NCBI GenBank assembly: GCA_019113825.1
Contig: DXGR01000041.1
Location: 1 to 64,000 of the forward strand
DNA: 64,000 nt
Origin: Candidatus Stackebrandtia excrementipullorum
GTDB taxonomy: Bacteria; Actinomycetota; Actinomycetes; Mycobacteriales; Micromonosporaceae
Reading direction: 5' to 3'
In this document: one piece after another, positions 28,743 to 37,340 of the stretch
Position numbering within the stretch: the first letter of the stretch is position 1
Layout of the letters: each line of letters starts with the position of its first letter
Notes under the pieces: generated by a model
What the model was told of the DNA's origin: nothing
The model's database searches: none
The model's input: only the letters and a program-made list of their open reading frames with translations
Translations under genes and position numbers: made by a program

Positions 28743-29006
28743 GTGAAGACTTTTGACGAGCTCTTCGCGGAGCTTGAGCGGCGGGCCGTCACCCGGCCCG
28801 CCGGCTCCGGGACCGTGGCCGCGCTCGACGCGGGGGTTCACGCCATCGGTAAGAAGATCGTCGAGGAGGCCGCCGAGGTGTGGATGGCCGCCGAGCACGA
28901 GGGCCGTGAACGGACGGCCGAGGAGATCTCGCAGCTGCTGTACCACCTTCAGGTGCTGATGCTGGCGACGGATCTGTCCTTGGAGGACGTCTATCGACAT
29001 CTGTGA
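28743..29006 (+). CDS. hisE: Phosphoribosyl-ATP pyrophosphohydrolase
   Basis: HisE hydrolyses phosphoribosyl-ATP to phosphoribosyl-AMP, the second step of histidine synthesis. From GTG 28743 the protein has 87 residues, the usual size, beginning [11 protein letters not shown] with the MazG-like acidic cluster [18 protein letters not shown]. The frame is open to GTG 28707, which would add 12 residues, but the shorter form matches the family. No clear ribosome binding site is present; CAGAAT 9 bases upstream may be a -10 of a leaderless message. hisG follows after 84 bases. Confidence 0.93.
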   Translation: MKTFDELFAELERRAVTRPAGSGTVAALDAGVHAIGKKIVEEAAEVWMAAEHEGRERTAEEISQLLYHLQVLMLATDLSLEDVYRHL

Positions 29007-29090
29007 CCCGCGCTGTGGCGCGCGGAGAGGTCCGTGTGCCGCAGCGGAGTCGTGGACCGTACCCGTCTTCTGTGAAGGATGTTTCGAACC

Positions 29091-29936
29091 GTGCTGCGCA
29101 TAGCTTTGCCGAACAAGGGGGCGTTGTCCGACGCGTCCTCACGCATGTTCACCGAGGCCGGATACCGGCAACGGCGTGTCTCAAAGGACCTCACCGCCAC
29201 CGATGAGGCCAACGGTGTGCAGTTCTTTTATCTGCGCCCGCGTGACATCGCCACCTATGTGGCTTCGGGCGACCTGGACCTCGGAGTCACCGGTCGTGAC
29301 CTGCTGATCGACTCGCGAGCATCGGCCGAGGAGGTCATGGCCCTGGGGTTCGGCGGCTCGACGTTTCGCTACGCGGCTCGCCCCGGTACCGCCTCGACGG
29401 TGGCCGACTTGGCGGGTAAACGGATCGCGACCTCGTTTACCGGTGTCGTGGAACGCCACCTCGAGGAAGTCGGGGTGGTCGCGGAGGTGATTCACCTCGA
29501 CGGCGCCGTTGAGAACGCGGTCGGTTTGGGTGTTGCCGACATCGTGGCGGACGTGGTCGAAACGGGAACCACTTTGAGACAGGCCGGATTGGAGACCTTC
29601 GCTGAGCCGATCCTGACCTCCGAAGCGGTTCTGATCCAGCGCTCCAACGGGGCCGGCGCCGACAAGGTCCAACCGGTGATTCGGCGTCTCCACGGGGTCC
29701 TGGTGGCGCGCGGCTACGTCATGTTGGCCTACGACGTACGCGTCGAAGCCCTGGAACGGGCCGTCGCACTCACCCCCGGGATCGAATCGCCGACGGTGTC
29801 ACCGTTGCATCGGGAGGGATGGGTGGCCGTCCAGTCCATGACACCTCGTGCCGAGGTCCACCGCATCATGGACCAGCTGTACGAAGTGGGAGCGCGCGGA
29901 ATTCTGGTCACCAACATCCACGCGTGCCGACTGTGA
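29091..29936 (+). CDS. hisG: ATP phosphoribosyltransferase, long form
   Basis: HisG catalyses the first step of histidine synthesis, joining ATP and PRPP, and is feedback-inhibited by histidine. The 281-residue protein is the long form with its own C-terminal regulatory domain (about 205-281), so no HisZ is needed. It begins LRIALPNKGALS and has the PRPP motif DIVADVVETGTTLRQ. I chose GTG 29091, where GAAGGA lies upstream; ATG 29079 is also in frame and adds MFRT. The stop overlaps the next gene (GTGA). Confidence 0.95.
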   Translation: MLRIALPNKGALSDASSRMFTEAGYRQRRVSKDLTATDEANGVQFFYLRPRDIATYVASGDLDLGVTGRDLLIDSRASAEEVMALGFGGSTFRYAARPGTASTVADLAGKRIATSFTGVVERHLEEVGVVAEVIHLDGAVENAVGLGVADIVADVVETGTTLRQAGLETFAEPILTSEAVLIQRSNGAGADKVQPVIRRLHGVLVARGYVMLAYDVRVEALERAVALTPGIESPTVSPLHREGWVAVQSMTPRAEVHRIMDQLYEVGARGILVTNIHACRL

Positions 29937-30913
29937 CGATCCCGCGTCAGCGGATGCCGGGCGGACGGACGGTTCCACCGTGGCTGGCGGTGACGTTGGT
30001 GGTTTTGGGTGGTGCCGGTGCCGCGGCGCAGGCGGCCGTCAACGCCCGATTGGGCGACGCCATGGCTTCGCCGTTGTCGGCGGCGGTGATCAGCAACACC
30101 GTCGGCGGTGTCGTTTTCATCGTCGCGTGGACCGTCTCGGCGCGGGTCCGCCGCGGGCTGGTGAGAGCGTGGCGGAACAGACTGCCCTGGTGGATGTACA
30201 CCGGTGGAGTATTCGGTGCGGTTTTCGTCTTCGCCGGAGCCTACGCGGTACCCCTGTTGGGCGTGGCCGTTTTCACCATCGCTCAGGTGTGCGGGAACAC
30301 GATGGGTGGGTTGGCCGGTGACGCGGCGGGGCTGGGGCCGGGGGGCCGTCTTCGTGCGAGCCTTCCGCGCGTCACGGCTGTGGGCCTGGCGGTCGTCGCC
30401 GTCGTCTTGGCCCAGACCGGTCGAGTGGTCGACCTCGCCACCTGGTGGCTGGTGCCGGTGGTGATGCTGATCGGCGCGTCGCTGGCACTCCAGGGAGCCT
30501 TCAACGGGAGGGTCAACGAGGTTACGGGCAATCCGTTGTCGACCGGGCTGGTCAACTTCGCGTTCGGTACCGGGGTCCTTTATGTCTTCTTCGGTGTCGT
30601 GGCGATGATCGGCGTGGTATCGGATGTCGCGTTGCCGTCTCAGCCTTGGTTGTATCTGGGCGGTGTGTTCGGGGCCTGTCTGGTCGTCGTTTCAATGATC
30701 GCCGTGCGGGTCATCGGAGTGTTGCGATTGGCGATCGGAGTGTTGACCGGGCAACTGGCGGGAGCCGTGGCGCTGGACGTATTCGCCGGTACCGAGGTGT
30801 CGGGGTGGGTGCTGTCGGCGGTGATGTTGACCGCGGTCGCGGGCATATTGGCGGGCCTGTCACGCTCGTCGGCTACGCCTCACAACATCGGGCGTCGTAG
30901 CCTGGAGCGATGA
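29933..30913 (+). CDS. DMT-superfamily transporter, YdcZ (DUF606) family
   Basis: A 326-residue integral membrane protein with about ten hydrophobic segments in two repeated halves. Each half begins with a similar pattern (AAAQAAVNARLG near 30 and LALQGAFNGRVNEVTGNPL near 185), the hallmark of the fused YdcZ family. It is probably an exporter or importer of small molecules; no substrate is known. Start GTG 29933 overlaps the hisG stop and its own stop overlaps the sirtuin start. The link to histidine synthesis seems to be only by position. Confidence 0.88.
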   Translation: MTIPRQRMPGGRTVPPWLAVTLVVLGGAGAAAQAAVNARLGDAMASPLSAAVISNTVGGVVFIVAWTVSARVRRGLVRAWRNRLPWWMYTGGVFGAVFVFAGAYAVPLLGVAVFTIAQVCGNTMGGLAGDAAGLGPGGRLRASLPRVTAVGLAVVAVVLAQTGRVVDLATWWLVPVVMLIGASLALQGAFNGRVNEVTGNPLSTGLVNFAFGTGVLYVFFGVVAMIGVVSDVALPSQPWLYLGGVFGACLVVVSMIAVRVIGVLRLAIGVLTGQLAGAVALDVFAGTEVSGWVLSAVMLTAVAGILAGLSRSSATPHNIGRRSLER

Positions 30914-31677
30914 GCCGCTCTCTCGATGATCGTCTTGCCGATGTCCGCAACCTGATCCAGGACAGTGGATCGGTCACGGTATTGACCGGAGCCGGAGTCT
31001 CAACGGAATCGGGGATACCCGATTACCGCGGTCCCGACGGTGCGTGGACGAAGGACCCCGATTCGGCGAAGTACGTCGACATCGACCATTACGTCAAGGA
31101 CCCGGACATACGGCGGCGCAGTTGGATTCGACGGGGAGAGCATCCGGCGTGGACGGTCGAACCCAACGCCGCGCACAGGGCTCTGGTCGAGTTGGAGAAA
31201 AACGGTGGATTGCGGGCCCTGATCACACAGAACATCGACGGGCTACACCAAAAGGCCGGCTCAACACCGGAGAAGGTGCTGGAGGTTCACGGCAACCTGT
31301 TCGGCGTCGAATGCCTTGGATGCGACGACCTCACGACGATGCGCGAGGCGCTGGACCGTGTGGCGGCCGGTGAGCCCGACCCTCATTGTCGTGAATGCGG
31401 TGGCCTGCTCAAGTCGTCGACGATCTTTTTCGGCCAATCCTTGAAGACCTCGGTGTTGCGCGCGGCAGCCGAGGCCGCCGCCGACTGTGACCTCTTTCTG
31501 GCGATCGGGACGTCGTTGACGGTACATCCGATCGCAGGCCTGGTGGATGTGGCGTTGGGGGCGGGTGCAGAGGTCGTCATCTGCAACGCGGAGGCGACGC
31601 CTTACGACACCGTGGCGCGTGCCGTCGTGCGTGAACCCATCGGTGCCGCGGTTCCGGCGATGTTGCGACGGACGTGA
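30910..31677 (+). CDS. NAD-dependent protein deacylase (sirtuin)
   Basis: A Sir2-family enzyme that removes acyl groups from lysine using NAD+. The 255-residue protein has GAGVSTESGIPDYRGPDGAW, TQNIDGLHQKAG, the catalytic His in EVHGN and a zinc ribbon of two CxxC pairs (CLGC and CREC). GTSLTVHPIAGL closes the NAD pocket. Start ATG 30910 overlaps the stop of the transporter gene. It could act on acetylated metabolic enzymes; this is general to the family. Confidence 0.95.
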   Translation: MSRSLDDRLADVRNLIQDSGSVTVLTGAGVSTESGIPDYRGPDGAWTKDPDSAKYVDIDHYVKDPDIRRRSWIRRGEHPAWTVEPNAAHRALVELEKNGGLRALITQNIDGLHQKAGSTPEKVLEVHGNLFGVECLGCDDLTTMREALDRVAAGEPDPHCRECGGLLKSSTIFFGQSLKTSVLRAAAEAAADCDLFLAIGTSLTVHPIAGLVDVALGAGAEVVICNAEATPYDTVARAVVREPIGAAVPAMLRRT

Positions 31678-31681
31678 GAAC

Positions 31682-32020
31682 TCACGCCGTGGGTGGAGGC
31701 GACGGATCCGGGTCGGGTGCCGGTGATTCGGGGTTGGGATACCCGGGGCGCTCGTCGGGGCGAGGGTTCGGTTTCGTGGGGTCGGACGGCTCGCCCGGGT
31801 GGGGTGGGCGCGGGTCCGGGCGCGGTGCCGGCGGTGGGTTCGGGCCGGGCGGTTCCGGATGCGGGGGAGTCGGCTCGGTCGGGCCGGTCAACGGCTCCGA
31901 ACGGTCTTCCTCGACGAGGTCCTCGCGGAGTGCGTCGGCTCGGTCGGCGGGTCCGTTGGCGGCTTCTTCGCTGTGACGAGCCCGATCATGGTCGGGTGGT
32001 GCCTGTTCATGACGTTCCAT
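31682..32020 (-). CDS. Proline-rich small protein, unknown function
   Basis: A 112-residue reading with a charged N-terminal half (MERHEQAPPDHDRARHSEEA..., acidic and Arg-rich) and a C-terminal half that is about 45 percent Pro with Asp, Glu and Arg. Third codon positions are very GC-rich, supporting coding on this strand over the Gly-rich frame opposite. Start ATG 32020 has no clear ribosome binding site. There is no signal peptide or membrane segment. Such proteins are often disordered. It lies 64 bases after the hydrolase on the same strand. Confidence 0.5.
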   Translation of the reverse strand: MERHEQAPPDHDRARHSEEAANGPADRADALREDLVEEDRSEPLTGPTEPTPPHPEPPGPNPPPAPRPDPRPPHPGEPSDPTKPNPRPDERPGYPNPESPAPDPDPSPPPTA

Positions 32021-32084
32021 GTTTTCACGGTAGGGCTCGGGCCGCCCGTTGAGCCGTGGTTTGACGAAGCTCGCCGGTGGGGCT

Positions 32085-32927
32085 CTACCGGCCGCGCGCG
32101 AAAGCGCTCAGCGTCGGCAGGAGTCCCTGCGGGTGTCGAGCCCATGTGAAATGGTCGACGTCCGCGCCGGCGGCGGAGTGCGAATAGTGGACTTCGGTGA
32201 TGTCGGCGCCACTGAATTTCGCCGTCAGATGCCGTGTCGTCACCGGTGGTGTGAACTGGTCACCGTCGACGGTGACGGCCAGAATCGGCAGTTTCACCTC
32301 GGCGATGGCGGTGTCGAGTTCCCGGTCGTTGAAGTAGCCCGTGCGCACCGTGTGCGCCCAATCCCTGACGACACCGCGCGACTGTCGCCCGGCGAAGCCG
32401 TATCCGGGCCAGTGACCGACTGCGGCGGCGGTCAGGCGCATCCCCGCGGCCAACGCGTAGACACCGATGCCGCGGCCACCGTAGAGGCGGTGATAGGGAA
32501 CGCCGCATGCGACAAGGCACAGACGGTCGGCCGGGTGATGGCCGATACGAGACCACCGTGCCAGAAGAAGGCCGGCGATGTGCCCACCGAGACTGTGGCC
32601 GAGCAGTGTCACAGTCGATCCGGTCAGCTCCGGTGCCAATCGAGACATGAGCACCTCGGCGTCGTCGACAAGATCGAGATAACCGTAAAGGCTGCGTCTG
32701 GTCGCCGGTGGTGAACTGTCACCGGTGCCACGCCAGTCCAGAACCGTGACGTCGTGGCCTTCGGCCACCAGTTGCTTGGCCAACCGGCCGTAGTAACCGG
32801 CGGGTACGCCCATGGCGGGGAGGACGACGAGGGCGGTGTCGGCCTGGGGAGCCCGATAGCGGTGGTAGACGACGATGTTGCCGTCCCGATGCAGTTCTTC
32901 GCGATCGTAGTGGGTCACCCGGCTCAT
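32085..32927 (-). CDS. Alpha/beta hydrolase, serine-type
   Basis: A 280-residue alpha/beta-hydrolase-fold protein. The nucleophile Ser lies in GHSLGGH, the oxyanion strand reads VVLPAMGVPAGYY, and VLDWRGTGDSS follows. A late Asp in VTVDGDQFTPP and His in VDHFTWARHP complete a likely triad. I chose ATG 32927 (MSRVTHYDREEL); a TTG 30 bases upstream is in frame but lies in the likely operator. The substrate is unknown; esterase or lipase is the general guess. Confidence 0.87.
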   Translation of the reverse strand: MSRVTHYDREELHRDGNIVVYHRYRAPQADTALVVLPAMGVPAGYYGRLAKQLVAEGHDVTVLDWRGTGDSSPPATRRSLYGYLDLVDDAEVLMSRLAPELTGSTVTLLGHSLGGHIAGLLLARWSRIGHHPADRLCLVACGVPYHRLYGGRGIGVYALAAGMRLTAAAVGHWPGYGFAGRQSRGVVRDWAHTVRTGYFNDRELDTAIAEVKLPILAVTVDGDQFTPPVTTRHLTAKFSGADITEVHYSHSAAGADVDHFTWARHPQGLLPTLSAFARGR

Positions 32928-32928
32928 G

Positions 32929-32945
32929 TTACTACCGAGTAGGTA
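32929..32945 (-). promoter_or_regulatory. Imperfect palindrome at hydrolase start, possible TetR-type operator
   Basis: TTACTACCGAGTAGGTA, with a CTAC-CGA-GTAG core, directly abuts the ATG of the hydrolase gene. Its shape recalls sites of TetR-family repressors in Actinobacteria. No TetR gene is nearby. Confidence 0.35.
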
Positions 32946-33031
32946 GGAAGTTTTCAATAGTCAAGATATATCGGAACCGAGGCATGTGGTCCTGTGGAAC
33001 ACATCACGATCCCTCACCGACCGACCGTTTA

Positions 33032-34438
33032 TCAATCGCCTGCGGAAACGCCGCCGGGTGTTCGACTCAATCGACGCGCCAACGCCAACGCTTCGGAGGC
33101 GTCCCTGTGCTCTGCCCTCGTCGGTATGGCGATACCCCCGGCGACGTCAACGTGAAGAGTCGCGAGGCCCAGAATGCGCTGTAGCCGTCCCTGAACGACG
33201 CGCAAACTCTGAATGCGCTCCCGAGGAACCGCCACGAGCTGAGGCGTGATACGTCCCGATCGGCACACAAAGAGGTCCTCGGTCACGGCCACGCCCAGTG
33301 CCGGCCTCCCGAGCGGCGAACACCACGAGGCCCGACGCGGAGCAGGAAGAAGTGTCACAGCACCCATATCCCGGTCCTGCAGCGCCGACCTGGCGACTCG
33401 TAGCGCCTCGCTCGGCGTCCCCACCGGCAGGATGGTCGAACCGTTGAGTGTCTCCTCGCCGCCCTGCCCGGTAAAACCTGCGTTGGCGACGCGCGCGTTG
33501 ACCCAACCCAACCGGCGCCACATGAACGGCCATCGGATCGCCACGGCCGTCACCCTCGACGGTGGCAGCGTCTGACTGCGGCGCTCGGTCAGGCCCCGTG
33601 TGATGCGTAGGCCGTCGGCGGTGTCGCGCATCGCGAAGTCGTAGTTGGACATCGCCTTGGACACCGGGCGCAGCAGTATTCCGACGGTGGCGGTGACAAG
33701 TCCGGCGATCCCGTAAAAGGTCATGTCCGGTTGCCACAGAAACAATCCCAGCGTGACAGCCGCAGCAATGGGCACGATCAGAACGTCCGGTGTCAGTAGC
33801 TGGCTGACGACCAGACGCCGAGGTGTCACGTGCACGACGGCGGCGGGCTCTATTGGTACGTCCGGTGTGCGTTCCCGCTCGGTGGACGTATTGATGTCGG
33901 CACCCAACGAAGTCGACAACGCGAGCAGATCCACCCGCAGACGCTCCGCTTGGCTCAACGGCAGAAACGCCAACGGAGCCTCCGTGCCGGAGCCGCCGAC
34001 CACCTCCATCCTCAGCTCCGCCAAACCGCAGGCTCGCGCCAACAGTGGCTGACGTAGCTCGATCGACTGGAGGCGCTCCAACGGAATCGTCCGATGGCTG
34101 CGTACCAGGACACCCTTGGCGATGCGCAGTTGGCCGTCCGTCACCTGATAACCGGTGTAGTACCAGGTCAGCACCGCCCAGAACATGCCAAGCACACCCG
34201 CACACAGAACGATCACGCCGCCGACGGTCAGACCGAAACGCGCGAATCCCTGCCAGGACAGAGCCGCGATGATGAGCCACAACGTCTTGATGCCGTGAAG
34301 TACGGGCGACAGCGGATGCAGTCGTTGTCGCGGTTGCCCAGGCAGGTCCGAACCGTCGTCCGGTGATGTGGCCGTGGCGTCGGTGGTCGGGGTAACGGTG
34401 TCATCGGCGGGTTCGTCACCGGAACCGGTACCGGTCAC
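33032..34438 (-). CDS. Membrane protein with bacterial PH domains (YdbT-like)
   Basis: A 468-residue membrane protein of the bPH_2/YdbT type. It has several hydrophobic segments (near 55-100 and 245-290), each followed by a PH-like domain with the marks GYQVTDGQLRIAKGVLVRSHRTIPLERLQSIEL and RITRGLTERRSQTLPPSRV. A third occurs near 410 (CRSGRITPQLVAVPRERIQSLRVVQGRLQRIL). The N-terminal 40 residues are acidic and Thr-rich. Start GTG 34438 overlaps the stop of the smaller PH gene (GTGA). YdbS/YdbT pairs are linked in Bacillus to resistance to antimicrobial peptides; function here is inference. Confidence 0.87.
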   Translation of the reverse strand: MTGTGSGDEPADDTVTPTTDATATSPDDGSDLPGQPRQRLHPLSPVLHGIKTLWLIIAALSWQGFARFGLTVGGVIVLCAGVLGMFWAVLTWYYTGYQVTDGQLRIAKGVLVRSHRTIPLERLQSIELRQPLLARACGLAELRMEVVGGSGTEAPLAFLPLSQAERLRVDLLALSTSLGADINTSTERERTPDVPIEPAAVVHVTPRRLVVSQLLTPDVLIVPIAAAVTLGLFLWQPDMTFYGIAGLVTATVGILLRPVSKAMSNYDFAMRDTADGLRITRGLTERRSQTLPPSRVTAVAIRWPFMWRRLGWVNARVANAGFTGQGGEETLNGSTILPVGTPSEALRVARSALQDRDMGAVTLLPAPRRASWCSPLGRPALGVAVTEDLFVCRSGRITPQLVAVPRERIQSLRVVQGRLQRILGLATLHVDVAGGIAIPTRAEHRDASEALALARRLSRTPGGVSAGD

Positions 34439-34938
34439 AGCCCCTCCCGCTCCCGATGCGCCCGTTCGGCCAGCCGATCGCGCAACGCCGCGGCGTCGGC
34501 GGGGGCCAGGCCCGGTACGGTCGAATCGCTGCCGGCCGACGCGGTGTGAAGTTTGACCGTCGACAGATCGAACATCCGTTGAAGGGGATTGGCGCTCAAG
34601 TCGATGAATTGCATACGCCCATATGGAACGATCGACAACCGTCGGGTCCACAGGCCATGTCGGATGAGAAGGTCGTCGTCACGCTCGGCGTACCCCCACG
34701 ACCGGACCACCCGCCGGATCAACACGATGCGAGCGAGGAGAAACACGACGAACCCGCCGCCGACGATCTGCCACCACGGCGACCCCCACCACAGCCAGGA
34801 CAACGCCGTCGCGCCCGCGGTGATCGGTACTCCCGAACCGAGAAGGCTGACAACCCGCAGGAGCGTCAAACGTGGCGAAACCGGACGCCACACCACGTCG
34901 CCGGGCCAGCGATCCCATACGGGATGTTCATGAGACAT
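34435..34938 (-). CDS. Membrane protein with one PH domain (YdbS-like)
   Basis: A 167-residue protein with two hydrophobic helices (about 30-46 and 50-70) and one bPH_2 domain (WGYAERDDDLLIRHGLWTRRLSIVPYGRMQFIDL). It is the short partner of the longer PH protein, as in ydbS-ydbT pairs. I chose ATG 34938; GTG 34941 directly before is also possible. TAGGCT 6 bases before the ATG looks like a -10 of a leaderless message, and no ribosome binding site is seen. The gene is coupled to the next by GTGA. Confidence 0.86.
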   Translation of the reverse strand: MSHEHPVWDRWPGDVVWRPVSPRLTLLRVVSLLGSGVPITAGATALSWLWWGSPWWQIVGGGFVVFLLARIVLIRRVVRSWGYAERDDDLLIRHGLWTRRLSIVPYGRMQFIDLSANPLQRMFDLSTVKLHTASAGSDSTVPGLAPADAAALRDRLAERAHREREGL

Positions 34939-34951
34939 CACTCAAGCCTAT

Positions 34952-35146
34952 TCAATCGACCGACACAACCTCGATCGGGAAATCACGCCGCGCAAGGAAA
35001 GCCGTCAGAGGTTCACGATGCCGGTCGCAGGCGGTCCATATCTTGACGCGTTCGGTGTCGTGGATCTTGGGATTTCGCCACCGAATAGACCAGGTGGCCT
35101 CGTCTCGGCACCCTTTTGCCGAGCAGATCACGGTATGGCTGTTCAC
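34952..35146 (-). CDS. Small conserved Cys protein, probable zinc binder
   Basis: A 64-residue cytoplasmic protein with four candidate metal ligands: Cys8, Cys13, Cys40 and His43 (VICSAKGCRDEA and TACDRHREPL). It matches, from memory, a small actinobacterial family of unknown function with the pattern CxxxxC...NPKxH...WxxCxxH. Start GTG 35146 has a -10-like CAGACT six bases upstream and no ribosome binding site, so it may be leaderless. It is divergent from the moxR gene and lies just upstream of the PH genes, with which it may be co-transcribed. Confidence 0.75.
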   Translation of the reverse strand: MNSHTVICSAKGCRDEATWSIRWRNPKIHDTERVKIWTACDRHREPLTAFLARRDFPIEVVSVD

Positions 35147-35255
35147 ACGTCCAGTCTGACCGACGCGGCTCCGAAGGCGCGTGCGGTGGGCGAGTCTGGC
35201 TTGGGGCCTCTAATATCGTCGCAGTATTGCTTCAATCAACCTGGAGGCCACCGAG

Positions 35256-36356
35256 ATGACTGATGCGCAGCCGCCCCGTACCCCCGCCGAGGATGCGGAG
35301 TTGCTGGAGAAGGCGCTGTTCGAGATCAAACGGGTCATCGTCGGTCAGGATCGCATGATTGAACGCATGCTCGTGGCGTTGCTCGCCCGCGGTCACTGTC
35401 TACTGGAGGGTGTCCCGGGCGTCGCCAAGACGCTTGCGGTCGAAACCATGGCCACAGTGGTCGGCGGCAACTTCGCTCGGATGCAGTTCACTCCGGACCT
35501 GGTGCCCGCCGACATCATCGGTACCCGCATCTACCGGCAGTCGAGCGAAAAGTTCGATGTGGAACTGGGGCCGGTGTTCGTCAACTTCCTGTTGGCCGAC
35601 GAGATCAACCGGGCCCCGGCCAAGGTTCAGTCGGCGATGCTCGAGGTCATGAGCGAAAAACAGGTGTCGATCGGCGGTGAGACGCACCCGGTTCCCGACC
35701 CGTTCCTGGTGATGGCCACGCAAAACCCGATCGAGCAGGAAGGCGTTTATCCACTGCCGGAGGCTCAGCGTGACCGGTTCCTCCTGAAGATCGTGGTGGG
35801 ATATCCCACCGACGCGGAAGAACGGGAGATCGTGTACCGCATGGGGGTGGCCGCACCGGAACCGGAACCGGTGTTCTCCACAGACGACATTCTTCGACTT
35901 CAGAAGAAGGCCGACGGTGTTTTCATCCACAATGCGTTGGTGGACTACGCGGTGCGTCTGGTCCTGGCAACCCGTCGTCCCGGAGAGTTCGGCGCGTCGG
36001 ACGTGGCGGGGCTCATCCAGTACGGTGCCAGTCCTCGCGCATCCCTGGGACTGATCAGGGCGACTCGAGCGTTGGCGGTCCTTCGTGGACGCGATTACGC
36101 GCTACCGCAAGATCTGCAGGACATAGCAGCCGACGTTTTGCGGCACCGCCTGGTGCTGTCCTACGACGCGTTGGCCGACGGTGTTCCCGCGGAGGACATC
36201 GTCGACCGTGTCATGGCGGCTGTGCCACCGCCCACGGTGACGCCACGTCAGGATGCGGATGCGCGTCCTGCCGGCGGCACCGGTCACGGACACGGGACGG
36301 GCGTCCCGGCGGCGCCCACATCACCCGGTTACGGTCGACCGGCGGGGAGCCGGTAG
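35256..36356 (+). CDS. MoxR-family AAA+ ATPase
   Basis: A 366-residue chaperone-like ATPase. Walker A is GVPGVAKT (52-59), Walker B LLADEINRAP, sensor 1 is in ATQNPIEQEG and the Arg finger is in LPEAQRDRFLLK. The C-terminal 45 residues are Gly/Pro-rich and specific to this protein. The start is ATG 35256 behind CTGGAGG. MoxR proteins act with the DUF58 and VWA proteins encoded next, probably in assembly or metal insertion of secreted or membrane complexes. The block is collinear with M. tuberculosis moxR1-Rv1480-Rv1481. Confidence 0.93.
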   Translation: MTDAQPPRTPAEDAELLEKALFEIKRVIVGQDRMIERMLVALLARGHCLLEGVPGVAKTLAVETMATVVGGNFARMQFTPDLVPADIIGTRIYRQSSEKFDVELGPVFVNFLLADEINRAPAKVQSAMLEVMSEKQVSIGGETHPVPDPFLVMATQNPIEQEGVYPLPEAQRDRFLLKIVVGYPTDAEEREIVYRMGVAAPEPEPVFSTDDILRLQKKADGVFIHNALVDYAVRLVLATRRPGEFGASDVAGLIQYGASPRASLGLIRATRALAVLRGRDYALPQDLQDIAADVLRHRLVLSYDALADGVPAEDIVDRVMAAVPPPTVTPRQDADARPAGGTGHGHGTGVPAAPTSPGYGRPAGSR

Positions 36357-36359
36357 CCC

Positions 36360-37340
36360 GTGTCAGGCGACGCCGAACTGCTCGCGCTCAGTCGTGGTGC
36401 CGGACACGGCAAGAACGCCGTGGAACAGCTCAACCATCTGCAGCTCCTGATCCGAAACAAATTGGACGGTCTTCTTCACGGTGACTACCTGGGGCTTTTG
36501 CCGGGACCGGGGACCGAACCGGGTGAGTCGCGCGAGTATCGGCCCGGCGACGACGTTCGACGCATGGACTGGCCGGTGACGGCCAGGACGACGACGCCCC
36601 ACGTACGCACGACCATCGCCGATCGGGAGTTGGAAACCTGGATGGCGGTGGACCTGTCGGCCAGCCTCGACTTCGGCACCGCCAAGTGTTTGAAACGTGA
36701 TCTCGCGATCGCCGCCGTCGCGGCGATCGCCCACCTGACCGTACGTGGCGGCAACCGGATCGGGGCCGTCTTGGGTGCCGGTGACAGGCCCGTGGTTGTT
36801 CCGGCCGCGCCCGGACATGCGGGTGCGCAGGTGCTGCTTCGGAAGACGGCCGCACTTCGCCCGGAGCTACCGAAAGTCGGAGGTTGGGGCAGACGGCGGC
36901 GAACCGGGCCCGGTCGAACCGATCTGTCGGCGCTGATCGATAAGCTGCACCGGCCGCCAAGGCGCCGCGGTTTTGCCGTTGTCGTGTCGGATTTCCTGGC
37001 CGATGACGAGTGGGAACGTCCGATCCGCAAGCTGGCGGTTCGTCACGACGTGTTGGCGATCGAGATCGTCGACCCCCGTGAGTTGTCGCTTCCCGATGTC
37101 GGGGTGGTCGAGTTCATGGACCCTGAAACCGGTGCGGTGGTGGAGGTAGAAACCGGGGACGCGAACTTCCGTCGCCGGTACGAGGAGGCGGCGACTCGTC
37201 AGCGTGACGAGATCGCGGCGGCGTTGCGTCGGGCGGGCGCGGCCCGGCTACGGTTGTCGACTGATTCGGACTGGTTGCGCGACATTGTCCGTTTCGTGGC
37301 TTCGCAGCGTCATGCACGTACGAGAGGAACAACCCGTTGA
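36360..37340 (+). CDS. DUF58 domain protein (MoxR partner)
   Basis: A 326-residue protein with the DUF58 signature EYRPGDDVRRMDWPVTART near residue 60, followed by a VWA-like fold (TWMAVDLSASLDFG, then VVSDFLADDEW). No clear membrane segment is visible, so it is likely cytoplasmic. Start GTG 36360 lies 3 bases after the moxR stop. It corresponds to Rv1480 in position and type. Proteins of this kind bind MoxR and are thought to bring it to its substrate. Confidence 0.9.
   Translation: MSGDAELLALSRGAGHGKNAVEQLNHLQLLIRNKLDGLLHGDYLGLLPGPGTEPGESREYRPGDDVRRMDWPVTARTTTPHVRTTIADRELETWMAVDLSASLDFGTAKCLKRDLAIAAVAAIAHLTVRGGNRIGAVLGAGDRPVVVPAAPGHAGAQVLLRKTAALRPELPKVGGWGRRRRTGPGRTDLSALIDKLHRPPRRRGFAVVVSDFLADDEWERPIRKLAVRHDVLAIEIVDPRELSLPDVGVVEFMDPETGAVVEVETGDANFRRRYEEAATRQRDEIAAALRRAGAARLRLSTDSDWLRDIVRFVASQRHARTRGTTR

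Noticed and set aside
31674-31976. Gly/Ser-rich plus-strand ORF opposite the Pro-rich protein
   Set aside because: Composition is what the complement of Pro codons gives; no start site, and it begins right at the sirtuin stop.
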